64,000 nt of DNA from Methylotenera_A sp044228245 (GTDB lineage: Bacteria; Pseudomonadota; Gammaproteobacteria; Burkholderiales; Methylophilaceae), in the NCBI GenBank assembly GCA_044228245.1, contig JBGAVG010000003.1:62001-126000 (forward strand), given 5' to 3'. The translations under genes were made by a program, and so were the position numbers. The notes beneath the pieces are model-generated. The model was not told the origin of the DNA, made no database searches, and worked only from the letters and a program-made list of their open reading frames with translations. This document shows, one piece after another, positions 7,596 through 15,685 of the stretch (its first letter is position 1; each line of letters starts with the position of its first letter).

Positions 7596-8050
7596 TGGAA
7601 AGTCAGTCCGCGCGGATTAAACAGCGCATCTTCTACAAACAGGTAATCTTTCTCGCGCCCTTTATTCCATAGCGCAATCATGGTAATCCAGCGCATTTCT
7701 TCTATATTGATGTGTTCCTGTTTGAGCGCCATTGCGCGGTCAACAATTAAATCACGCTCTACGTCATTAATGATGTTGGCCTGTTGAATAAACAGGAGGA
7801 AACCAATACTTTCGGTGCTGATTTTTTTAAGCTCGGTAGCGGAAAACATGCGTAAGCTGGTATCTTTGTGACAATAAACCGCAGGTGGCTCGGTCAGCAT
7901 GGTTTTCATCTTGTGAAACCAGTCTACTGCCCCTGAAATATCCGACTGGTCAAAGCCGGCTGCAGAAAGCTCCTGCGCCATGACGTCGTTGTCTGGAAAG
8001 GCATGATTGGCAAAATAGTTTTCAAACATGAACACTAATACTTCAAACAT
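7592..8050 (-). CDS. smg: Smg (DUF494) family protein
   Basis: This 152-residue acidic helical protein starts MFEVLVFMFENYF, the characteristic Smg N terminus. No catalytic residues are known for the family. It lies next to dprA in many gamma- and betaproteobacteria, as here with a 46-base gap, and converges on metF with a four-base overlap of the ends. The gene name is conventional and the function is undefined. Confidence 0.9.
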   Translation of the reverse strand: MFEVLVFMFENYFANHAFPDNDVMAQELSAAGFDQSDISGAVDWFHKMKTMLTEPPAVYCHKDTSLRMFSATELKKISTESIGFLLFIQQANIINDVERDLIVDRAMALKQEHINIEEMRWITMIALWNKGREKDYLFVEDALFNPRGLTFH

Positions 8051-8096
8051 GACAACTCTCCTCTCGTTTATTAAATCTGTTCTTATCCCTGATCTC

Positions 8097-9218
8097 TCAT
8101 ACCAGGCGCTGATATTTTCCGCCAGCCAGTGTGGTAACTCTGCTCTCTAACTCCAGCATGAGTAGCATGGAGGAAAGTGCTTCGGTCGTCAATCCCGTCA
8201 TTGACAGCAATGCCTCAAAATTGATCGGGTCAAATCCCATGCAAGCCAATACGGTATTGGGCTCCGAGCCTGTTTGGCTAATATTGCCCATTAGCCCGGA
8301 TGGGCTAACATCTGGCAGCACATTTTTCAGTTCTTCGAGGATATCTTCGGTGTTTTCAACCAGCTTCGCCCCTTGCTTGATGAGCTGATGACAGCCTTTG
8401 GTCACTGGCGAGTGAATGGACCCGGGAATCGCAAATACTTCACGTCCTTGTTCGGTCGCCAGGCGCGCGGTAATGAGCGAGCCGCTATCAATATTGGCTT
8501 CTACTACCAGACAGCCTAAACTCAGGCCGCTGATTAGACGATTGCGGCGCGGAAAATTTTGCGCTTTCGAAGGCGTGCCGAGTGGAAACTCGGAGAGAAT
8601 TAAACCGCGTTCAGCGATTTTGTGCGCCAGGTCACGATGCCTGGCCGGGTAAACAATATCCAGGCCCGTACCAACCACAGCTATGGTTGCGCCATTGGCT
8701 TGCCCACTTGCTTTTAGGGCGCCGCGGTGTGCTGCGCCATCAATGCCCAGCGCCATGCCGCTTACAACGCATAGGCCATGATTGCACAGGCTTTCGGCAA
8801 AAACTTCGGCGTTCTTTTCGCCTTGTGGCGTAGCGCTGCGGCTGCCTACCATGGCGATAGCGGGGTGATTGAGCCAATGCAGATTGCCAATGGCATAGAG
8901 CACTGCAGGTGGGTTGCTGATTTCCAGAAGTTGTTTGGGGTAAGCGTTGTCGGCAAGTGTGACCAGGTGTGTACGGTCTTTTTTCAGCCAGTCCAGTGTG
9001 GATGAAATTGCAGCAATATCCACACCCTGGTTGATTTTTTGCGCGATTTCATCATCGACGATTTCACGCAATTGGCTTTGGCTGGCATTAAAAATGGCTT
9101 CAGGCGAGCCAAATTTCGCCAATAACTGGCAAAGCGCTGCATTGCCTAAGCCGGGTATTTGGTTAAGTGTAATCCACTGTGCGGTTTCATCATGTTGTCT
9201 ATCGTCAATAGACGGCAT
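8097..9218 (-). CDS. dprA: DNA-processing protein DprA
   Basis: The 373-residue protein protects incoming single-stranded DNA and loads RecA during natural transformation. An N-terminal helical region (14-60) is followed by the Rossmann-like DprA domain with MVGSRSATPQG (123-133), SGMALGIDGAAHRGA (153-167), the LSEFPLG segment and NFPRRNRLISGLS. A C-terminal winged-helix-like domain follows (about 310-373). Length and domain order are normal. The presence of dprA alone does not show that the strain is competent. Confidence 0.95.
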   Translation of the reverse strand: MPSIDDRQHDETAQWITLNQIPGLGNAALCQLLAKFGSPEAIFNASQSQLREIVDDEIAQKINQGVDIAAISSTLDWLKKDRTHLVTLADNAYPKQLLEISNPPAVLYAIGNLHWLNHPAIAMVGSRSATPQGEKNAEVFAESLCNHGLCVVSGMALGIDGAAHRGALKASGQANGATIAVVGTGLDIVYPARHRDLAHKIAERGLILSEFPLGTPSKAQNFPRRNRLISGLSLGCLVVEANIDSGSLITARLATEQGREVFAIPGSIHSPVTKGCHQLIKQGAKLVENTEDILEELKNVLPDVSPSGLMGNISQTGSEPNTVLACMGFDPINFEALLSMTGLTTEALSSMLLMLELESRVTTLAGGKYQRLV

Positions 9219-9236
9219 TGTTAAATCAGTGCTTCC

Positions 9237-10391
9237 CTAAGGCGTATGCACTGAATCAAGCGTGTAGATAGCATCTGACGCGCTCATGATCAAGCCATAG
9301 GATACTCTGTCAAAAGTTCTAAAAATCATCAGCAGACCTACGCGCTCATCCGGCAGTTTGACCTGGCCTGGCTCCAGCACCACTTTTGTTTGCGGAGGTT
9401 CTTTTTCGAAGTTAACGATTTTTTTACCATCAGGGCCAGTTGTCACATCGAAATTAAGCTGCTTTAATTTTTTTTCTTCCGCCACGACTTTGTTAGAAGC
9501 CTGGTCTTTGTATTCCGGATCCCTGATCACTTTGCCATAACGGCTGATTGCCAGTACATGGCCTTCTTCCAAGCCGTCGTTTTTGCCGCGATTGATTGAA
9601 ACAACCGTATTTGGCCCGCCTTCCGCCACCCCGCCGTAAATGCGCATGATGCGGCCTCTGATGTCAGCTTCTGGCGCATGCGGCACAAAGCTGCTCTTAA
9701 ACTCGTCCGGCGCAACAACCAGGCGGTCTTTCGCAAAAATCTCCTCTTTGGCTTTTACAATATCTCCCGTCGCCGGCGCGCCGTAACGCGCGATATTCAC
9801 GTCACCCAAATAGATGGCTTCCGTACCAAGCACTTCGTTGGTGTCGGGATCTCTCAACGCTTCGCCTGGGCGGTAAATGTCCCAATGCACGCCTTCACCT
9901 TCCTGGATATTGTTAATATACACGCGAGTACCCGGGCTTAAAATAACGCGGTTGTCCTGGCCAGATATAATGCGCGGCGCATCGTCGAGCTTGCCGTTTT
10001 CAATCAACAGGGGTTGGCTTAAGAATGGATCGATAACACTGGGTGCAATGGTGTGAATGGCTTCTTTTTCAAGTGGCTCGATGCGAACGCCGGGTTCCAG
10101 CGTGACAGTTTCGCGCAATAGACGCAACTGCGGGCTGGCTCCGCTCTTGTCCAGCACAATCACATCCCCGGGGTAAATCCAGTGCGGATTCTTGATTTGC
10201 GCGCGGTTCATTTTCCAGACTTTTGGCCATTGCCATGGGTCTTTCAAAAATTTGCCGGAAATGCCCCACAGCGTATCGCCTTTAACCACCACATAGCGAT
10301 CCGGGTGATTTTTTTGCAGTTGAATATCTTCTGCATTTGCATTCAAGCTTAAACATGCAAGCACAAGCAGCGTTATAATATGTCGATTCAT
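9237..10391 (-). CDS. LysM-domain exported protein
   Basis: The 384 residues begin with a signal peptide (1-20, cleaved after LNANA). A LysM peptidoglycan-binding domain (about 32-78) contains YVVVKGDTLWGISGKFLKD, WPKVWKMN and IYPGDVIVL. The remaining 300 residues form a beta-rich region conserved in betaproteobacterial homologues upstream of dprA, without an enzyme motif that can be recognised. It probably acts in the periplasm at the cell wall. It is divergent from def, with a 105-base intergenic stretch that should hold both promoters. Confidence 0.88.
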   Translation of the reverse strand: MNRHIITLLVLACLSLNANAEDIQLQKNHPDRYVVVKGDTLWGISGKFLKDPWQWPKVWKMNRAQIKNPHWIYPGDVIVLDKSGASPQLRLLRETVTLEPGVRIEPLEKEAIHTIAPSVIDPFLSQPLLIENGKLDDAPRIISGQDNRVILSPGTRVYINNIQEGEGVHWDIYRPGEALRDPDTNEVLGTEAIYLGDVNIARYGAPATGDIVKAKEEIFAKDRLVVAPDEFKSSFVPHAPEADIRGRIMRIYGGVAEGGPNTVVSINRGKNDGLEEGHVLAISRYGKVIRDPEYKDQASNKVVAEEKKLKQLNFDVTTGPDGKKIVNFEKEPPQTKVVLEPGQVKLPDERVGLLMIFRTFDRVSYGLIMSASDAIYTLDSVHTP

Positions 10392-10496
10392 GCGTTGACC
10401 TCGGTCAAAATAGCGGGAATTATCCGCGAAATTGCATTAAATTTATCATGTAATTCATTCAACAATCAAGCTTTTTTGCTAAAAAACAACGACTTT

Positions 10497-11006
10497 ATGG
10501 CAACTTTAACAATACTTAATTATCCAGACCCGCGTTTGCACACGGTGGCTAAACCCGTGCAAGAGGTGAATGACGAAATCCGCCAGCTGGTAAATGACAT
10601 GGCAGAAACCATGTATGCCGCGCCAGGCATAGGTTTGGCGGCGACACAGGTAAACCGGCATATCCAGTTGATCGTGATTGATGCCAGCAAAGAGCAAAAT
10701 GATTTGCTGGTGTTGATTAACCCAAAAATTGTTGTAAAAAGTGGCACACAGGATTACGAGGAAGGCTGTTTATCGGTGCCTGGCGTGTATGAAATGGTCA
10801 CCAGGGCCGAAAAAATCACCGTTGAAGCCTTGGATAAACAAGGTAAAAAGTTTAAATTAAATGCCGAAGGCTTGCTGGCGGTGTGTATTCAACACGAGAT
10901 AGACCATCTGCTGGGTAAGGTGTTTGTTGAATATCTGTCGCCACTCAAGCGCAACCGCATCAGAACTAAAATGATTAAGCAAAACCGCGAGAAAGTTAAA
11001 GCGTGA
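10497..11006 (+). CDS. def: Peptide deformylase
   Basis: This 169-residue metalloenzyme removes the formyl group from nascent proteins. All three motifs are present: GIGLAATQV (44-52), EGCLSVPG with metal ligand C91, and QHEIDHLLG with H133, E134 and H137. The start is set at the ATG 10497. An earlier in-frame ATG at 10380 would add 39 residues that do not belong to the family and would overlap the divergent LysM gene. The stop overlaps the fmt start (GTGA). Confidence 0.96.
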   Translation: MATLTILNYPDPRLHTVAKPVQEVNDEIRQLVNDMAETMYAAPGIGLAATQVNRHIQLIVIDASKEQNDLLVLINPKIVVKSGTQDYEEGCLSVPGVYEMVTRAEKITVEALDKQGKKFKLNAEGLLAVCIQHEIDHLLGKVFVEYLSPLKRNRIRTKMIKQNREKVKA

Positions 11007-11932
11007 AAATCATTTTTGCCGGAACGCCCGAATTTGCGGTCCCTGCCTTAGCGGCATTAATACAGGCCAGGCACGAAATCGTCATGGTGCTCACGCAGCC
11101 GGATCGTCCCGCAGGCCGCGGCATGCAGTTAAAAGCTAGTCCGGTCAAACAGCTTGCTTTGCAGCACAATCTTAACGTGTTTCAGCCGCAAAGCCTGAAG
11201 CCTGCAGAAGTGCAGGCGCAGATCGAAGCCATGAAAGCGGATGTCATGATCGTGGCTGCGTACGGGTTGATTATTCCGACCGCTGTCTTGAATATGCCGA
11301 AGTTCGGCTGCTATAACATTCATGCTTCACTGTTGCCGCGCTGGCGCGGCGCGGCGCCGATTCATCGCGCATTGCTGGCGGGCGACAAAGAAACGGGCGT
11401 GACCATCATGGAAGTGGTGCCTGCGCTGGATGCGGGCGCGATGGTGAGCAAAGGCACGGTGCCGATTCATGACACTGATACCACGCAAACCTTGCACGAT
11501 GCGCTTGCCAGAATGGGCGCGGATTTGATGGTGCGGGCCATGGCAGATTTGGCCAGAAATGGCGCATTGCCCAGTGTTCAGCAGGACGAAAGTTTAGTCA
11601 CTTACGCACATAAATTAGAAAAATCCGAATCTGCGATCAATTGGCAAAAAAGCGCGGTAGAGATTTCACGCCAAGTGCGCGCTTTCAATCCATTCCCTGT
11701 TGCCACGGCGCAATTCCGCGGCGAAACCTGTCGCATCTGGTTTGCGACGGCTTTGAATCAAAAAAACAACGCAAAATGTGGTGAAATAGTGGCTCTGGGA
11801 GCCAATATCCATGCGGCTTGCGGGCTGGGTGTTTTGGAGATTCACGAGCTGCAGATGCCGGGCGGCAAGCGCCAAACGGCGCAGCAATTTGTGCAAGGCC
11901 AGCATGTGAAGCTTGGTGAAATATTCAGTTAA
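11003..11932 (+). CDS. fmt: Methionyl-tRNA formyltransferase
   Basis: The 309-residue enzyme formylates initiator Met-tRNA with 10-formyl-THF. The catalytic triad is visible as N105 and H107 (YNIHASLLPRWRGAAPI) and D143 (ALDAGAM). A C-terminal OB-like tRNA-binding domain follows (from about 205). The start is GTG at 11003, overlapping the def stop by four bases, which implies translational coupling of the formylation/deformylation pair. Confidence 0.97.
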   Translation: MKIIFAGTPEFAVPALAALIQARHEIVMVLTQPDRPAGRGMQLKASPVKQLALQHNLNVFQPQSLKPAEVQAQIEAMKADVMIVAAYGLIIPTAVLNMPKFGCYNIHASLLPRWRGAAPIHRALLAGDKETGVTIMEVVPALDAGAMVSKGTVPIHDTDTTQTLHDALARMGADLMVRAMADLARNGALPSVQQDESLVTYAHKLEKSESAINWQKSAVEISRQVRAFNPFPVATAQFRGETCRIWFATALNQKNNAKCGEIVALGANIHAACGLGVLEIHELQMPGGKRQTAQQFVQGQHVKLGEIFS

Positions 11933-11999
11933 GTCTTGAACTTCCAGCACGTTAACAGCATATTACAAAAGTTAACCTCTTAACAATCAGGAGAACAAC

Positions 12000-12863
12000 A
12001 TGTTAGGCAACTGGATTAAAACCTTTGTGCTTATGGCCGGCATCACCGCCTTATTCGGCGCCGTGGGCGCAGCGATGGGCGGCCAAGGAGGCATGCTGAT
12101 GGCGCTGCTATTTGCAGGCGCTATGAACGTGTATGCATACTGGTTCTCAGACAAAGCTGTGTTAAAAATGTATGGTGCGCAAGAAGTTACACCGGATAAT
12201 GCTGAATTTCGCAGTTATTACAACATGGTAAAAGAGCTGGCCGAGAACGCGCAGCTTCCTATGCCAAAAGTGTATGTGATTAACGAGCAACAACCTAACG
12301 CCTTCGCCACCGGCCGCAATCCGGAGCATGCTGCGGTGGCTGCCACGGTGGGCATTATGCAGACTTTAAGCGAGCGTGAACTGCGCGGTGTAATGGCGCA
12401 CGAATTGGCGCACGTAAAACATCGCGATACGTTGATCTCTACAATATCTGCCACCATGGCAGGTGCGATTTCCGCTATCGCCCAGTTCGGCATGTTTTTC
12501 GGCGGTGGCCGTAGTGACGGTGGCGAGCGTTCTGCGAGCCCAATTGTCAGCATGCTCATGATGTTTCTGGCACCACTTGCTGCGTCGCTTATTCAAATGG
12601 CTATTTCGCGTAGCCGTGAGTTTGAGGCGGATCGAATGGGCGCAGAAATCAGCAAAGATCCTAAATCTTTAGCTGGTGCGCTCACGAAAATTCATAATTA
12701 CGCGCATCAAATCCCAAACCAAACGGCCGAGATGCATCCGGAGACTGGGCAGATGATGATTATTAATCCACTCGCGGGGGTTTCGTTTGATAGTTTGTTT
12801 AGTACGCATCCGAAGACTGAGGAGAGAGTGGCGAGATTGATGGCGATGGCGAGTAGTTATTAG
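12000..12863 (+). CDS. htpX: Membrane zinc protease HtpX
   Basis: This 287-residue M48 peptidase sits in the inner membrane and takes part in quality control of membrane proteins. Two N-terminal membrane helices (6-24, 31-49) precede the zinc site HELAH (134-138). A second pair of helices lies around 150-195, and the third ligand is in SREFEADRMGAEI. Length is normal. An AGGAG ribosome site precedes the ATG. Its stop is two bases from the start of an unrelated orphan gene. Confidence 0.95.
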   Translation: MLGNWIKTFVLMAGITALFGAVGAAMGGQGGMLMALLFAGAMNVYAYWFSDKAVLKMYGAQEVTPDNAEFRSYYNMVKELAENAQLPMPKVYVINEQQPNAFATGRNPEHAAVAATVGIMQTLSERELRGVMAHELAHVKHRDTLISTISATMAGAISAIAQFGMFFGGGRSDGGERSASPIVSMLMMFLAPLAASLIQMAISRSREFEADRMGAEISKDPKSLAGALTKIHNYAHQIPNQTAEMHPETGQMMIINPLAGVSFDSLFSTHPKTEERVARLMAMASSY

Positions 12864-12865
12864 CA

Positions 12866-13522
12866 ATGAAGTTTTTAAAAAACCTTAAACGCTATTTATA
12901 TGCATATGTAATTTGGCTGAGCAAGGTCATAACTTTGTGGGGTATTGTACTCCCATTTGCTTTGCTGATTTTTGTAAAACTTTTACCTTGGGACTTAAAT
13001 AGCCTTGTTCGCTATACTGGACTTACTTTAGAGGTGCTTGGAATAGTTACAGTAGCAATTGGCTTAAAAGGGAAAAGAGAGCTTTTTAAGAAACCAAGTT
13101 TTATTGAACACATAAAAAACTGGTGGAATCAACGCCCAACATGGAAACCTGTAGTTCGTAGTGCCACTGGAGTTTCTGCAGCTGGCGCTACAGGTAGCGT
13201 TAGAGGTAGCGCCTGGCACGGACCAATAGATGATACAGTTGAGAGTAGATTAGAAGCTGCGGAAAAAAATCTTTTATCGCTTCGAAGTGAGTTGCAGATT
13301 TTCGAGCAAGATACGAATGTCAAGCATACTACCTTAGTGAAAAAGATTGAAGACGAGCGGCAATTAAGAGAGTCGTCTGTGCTTGAAATTAGAACACGGT
13401 TAGAAGACCTAGCTACGAGGGATATTAGTTTTGAAGCTATGGGTATTTATTGGTTATTCTGGGGTTTAGTTTTTTCATCGTTGCCTAACGAGCTTTCAAC
13501 ATTTTTAACTTTCTTAAAGTAA
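12866..13522 (+). CDS. Orphan membrane protein with coiled coil, function unknown
   Basis: I do not recognise this 218-residue protein. Two hydrophobic segments lie near the N terminus (about 14-38 and 47-66). A Gly/Ser/Ala-rich linker (about 100-118) leads into a charged heptad-like coiled coil (about 122-185), and a third hydrophobic segment ends the protein (190-212). It starts two bases after the htpX stop. Sampled stretches have about 35-42% GC against more than 60% in htpX, and a mosaic palindromic repeat follows directly. Composition and position suggest a recently acquired accessory gene. Coding is supported by one uninterrupted frame with a coherent topology. Confidence 0.65.
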   Translation: MKFLKNLKRYLYAYVIWLSKVITLWGIVLPFALLIFVKLLPWDLNSLVRYTGLTLEVLGIVTVAIGLKGKRELFKKPSFIEHIKNWWNQRPTWKPVVRSATGVSAAGATGSVRGSAWHGPIDDTVESRLEAAEKNLLSLRSELQIFEQDTNVKHTTLVKKIEDERQLRESSVLEIRTRLEDLATRDISFEAMGIYWLFWGLVFSSLPNELSTFLTFLK

Positions 13523-13531
13523 GTTGTCGCT

Positions 13532-13756
13532 CTCGCGCGACTTGCGAGTTTCTTTCTTTTGCTTAGCCAAAAGAAAGAAACCAAAGAAAAGGCTACCCCG
13601 CTGCCGCTTGTTTCCTTCGTTCTTAGCGCCGCATCTGGGCGGCTGCGGAACTCGGGCTACGCCCTCAGACAGTCCTCGCCGCTTTTCCATCTGCCGCTCA
13701 AGCCGAAGGCGCGGCAAGGGGCTAAAAGTCAAAAGCAAAACCAGATGTAGTTTCAC
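13532..13756. repeat. Mosaic palindromic intergenic repeat
   Basis: This fills most of the 301-base gap between the orphan gene and rsmB. It opens with a small hairpin (CTCGC 13532-13536, GCGAG 13544-13548). A perfect 13-base inverted repeat follows: GTTTCTTTCTTTT at 13548-13560 and AAAAGAAAGAAAC at 13569-13581, with an eight-base loop. A GC-rich tract with several CCGC/GCGG blocks extends to about 13730. Short frames can be read through it on both strands, but they overlap each other and have low-complexity Arg/Lys/Pro composition, so I do not call them genes. The rest, 13757-13823, is AT-rich and probably holds the rsmB promoter. Confidence 0.6.
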
Positions 13757-13823
13757 TATTGTTTAATACTTTGTAAGCGTGTATTCGAGTAAAATTCAAG
13801 CAATTCGAATTTGAAAGTTTTCT

Positions 13824-15107
13824 TTGTATATTTCCCAACAAATCGCTGCAATCGCCGTATCCGATGTACTTTCTGGCCGCAATCTCACGCTGGCCTTGCC
13901 CGATGCGCTAAAAAATTACCCAGCTGCAACCCAGCAGCAACGCGGTGCGGCGGCTGATTTAAGTTATGGCACATTGCGGTTTTATGGTGAAGTGAACGCT
14001 TACTTGACGCAGTTGCTAGAAAAACCGTTGAGCAATGAGCACATTACTGCGCTGTTGCTAGTGGCGCTTTATCAGCTATTGCATGATAAAGCCGATGACT
14101 TCACGGTGGTGAATCAGGCGGTTAAAGCGGCGAGTTATGCCAAGCCAAAATGGGCGAAAGGTTTGGTGAACGGCGTGTTGCGTAATTTTCTACGGCAAAG
14201 AGAAGCGCTTGCCGAGAAAATAAAAGTGGATGAAGTCGCCATTTATTCTTACCCAAAGTGGTGGATTAATAAGCTCAGAAGCCAATATCCCAATACTTGG
14301 CAGAGCATGCTGGAAACAGGCAATCAGCATCCGCCGATGACGTTACGGGTGAACACCAGAAAATCTAACGCACAGGAATATTGCCAGTTATTGGCGCGCC
14401 AGGATATCGAGGCAACTCAGCTTGGTGCACAGGCTGTGATGCTTGCCAGGCCAATGCCGGTGGAGCAAATACCAGGATTCTCGGATGGTGTGGTCTCGGT
14501 GCAGGATTATGGCGCGCAGTTGGCGGCGCATTTGCTGGAAGTTCAACCTGGTATGCGTGTGCTGGACGCTTGCAGCGCCCCCGGTGGCAAAGCTGGCCAT
14601 ATCTTAGAGCTAGCCGATGTGGATTTAACCGCGCTGGATAACGATGCTGGCCGTTTGAATCGCGTGGAAAGCAATTTGAAACGGCTTCACCTAGGTGCAG
14701 ATTTGCAGTTGGGCGATGCGGCTATCTGGAGAGCCGATAAGCCATTTGACCGCATTCTGGCCGATGTGCCGTGCACCGCGTCTGGCATCGTGCGCAGGCA
14801 TGTGGACATTAAATGGTTGCGGCGTGAGTCGGATATCACCTCATTTTGTGCACAACAGGCAGTCATTTTGGCTAATTTGTGGCAATTATTGGCAAAAGGC
14901 GGTAAATTACTCTATGTGACGTGTTCGATTTTTAATGAAGAAAATCAGCAACAAATCGACGATTTTTTGCAAAAAAATAGCGATGCAACTCAGTTACCGC
15001 TTTTATTGACTAAAGAGATTGATAAAAACATTCAAATTGCAAATGGTCAACTTATCCCCTCCAGCCAGCACGATGGCCTTTTTTATGCGTTATTGCAAAA
15101 AACTTAG
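13824..15107 (+). CDS. rsmB: 16S rRNA (cytosine-5)-methyltransferase RsmB
   Basis: This 427-residue enzyme methylates C967 of 16S rRNA. A NusB-like N-terminal domain (1-130) precedes the Rossmann methyltransferase domain with the SAM motif LDACSAPGGKAGH (248-258). The two catalytic cysteines are C317 (DVPCTASGIVRR) and C367 (VTCSIF). The start is a TTG at 13824 giving MYISQQIAA, which aligns with the normal RsmB beginning. The ribosome site is weak. DUF4390, ntrY and ntrX follow, as in other betaproteobacteria. Confidence 0.94.
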   Translation: MYISQQIAAIAVSDVLSGRNLTLALPDALKNYPAATQQQRGAAADLSYGTLRFYGEVNAYLTQLLEKPLSNEHITALLLVALYQLLHDKADDFTVVNQAVKAASYAKPKWAKGLVNGVLRNFLRQREALAEKIKVDEVAIYSYPKWWINKLRSQYPNTWQSMLETGNQHPPMTLRVNTRKSNAQEYCQLLARQDIEATQLGAQAVMLARPMPVEQIPGFSDGVVSVQDYGAQLAAHLLEVQPGMRVLDACSAPGGKAGHILELADVDLTALDNDAGRLNRVESNLKRLHLGADLQLGDAAIWRADKPFDRILADVPCTASGIVRRHVDIKWLRRESDITSFCAQQAVILANLWQLLAKGGKLLYVTCSIFNEENQQQIDDFLQKNSDATQLPLLLTKEIDKNIQIANGQLIPSSQHDGLFYALLQKT

Positions 15108-15666
15108 CAATTTACGGAGCTGGGGTCTGCTTTTGTTTCTGCTGGGCATGTTTTCGCTGGCGATTGCGGCCGAGAGCAGCATTCGTATTAAAAGCGCAGA
15201 ACTGGAGCCGCTGGATGGTTTTTACAACTTGAGTGCGGATGCGGAAATGAGCTTCGATAAAGAAATCGAGGAGGCGGTGAATAAAGGTGTGCCGCTTAGT
15301 TTTTTAATCGAGTTTCAAATCGTAAGGCCGCGTAAATACTGGTTTGATGATGAAATTGTGACCACTTCTCAGGAAGTGACTTTGAGTTATCACGCGCTGA
15401 GCCGTCAATATTTGGTGAATCGCGGCGTGCATCAGCAGTCTTTTGAGGGGTTGAGCGAGGCTGCACAAGCGCTGGGGCAGATAGACGAATGGAAAGTGGT
15501 TGAAAAGTCAGACTTGGAAAAAGGTGAAACTTACAGGGCGGCCATGTTGATACGCCTAGACCAAACCAAGCTGCCCAAGGCGATTCAGGTGGATACGATT
15601 GGCTCTGAAAAGTGGAATCTGACTTCGCAAAAATTCGAGTGGACATTAAAAGAGCTCAATAAATGA
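15085..15666 (+). CDS. DUF4390 exported protein
   Basis: The protein has 193 residues with the chosen start. This ATG gives a clear signal peptide: a positive start MRYCKK, a hydrophobic core LLLFLLGMFSLAIA, and cleavage near AIAA. An in-frame ATG four codons upstream (15073) and one at 15019 are possible but lengthen the overlap with rsmB. The mature part is a beta-rich DUF4390 domain with the FQIVRPRKYWFDD segment. It always accompanies an NtrY-type kinase in related genomes and may be a periplasmic partner of it. That function is inference. Confidence 0.8.
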   Translation: MRYCKKLSNLRSWGLLLFLLGMFSLAIAAESSIRIKSAELEPLDGFYNLSADAEMSFDKEIEEAVNKGVPLSFLIEFQIVRPRKYWFDDEIVTTSQEVTLSYHALSRQYLVNRGVHQQSFEGLSEAAQALGQIDEWKVVEKSDLEKGETYRAAMLIRLDQTKLPKAIQVDTIGSEKWNLTSQKFEWTLKELNK

Positions 15667-15685
15667 TGCTTCTGATGTGTGATTT

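Noticed and set aside
10380..10496. Longer N terminus for peptide deformylase
   Set aside because: The 39 extra residues do not match the family, and they would begin inside the divergent LysM gene. The ATG at 10497 starts the conserved domain.
13514..13766. Three overlapping short frames in the intergenic repeat
   Set aside because: They overlap on both strands within a palindromic repeat and encode Arg/Lys/Pro-rich low-complexity peptides. Typical spurious calls of repeat elements.
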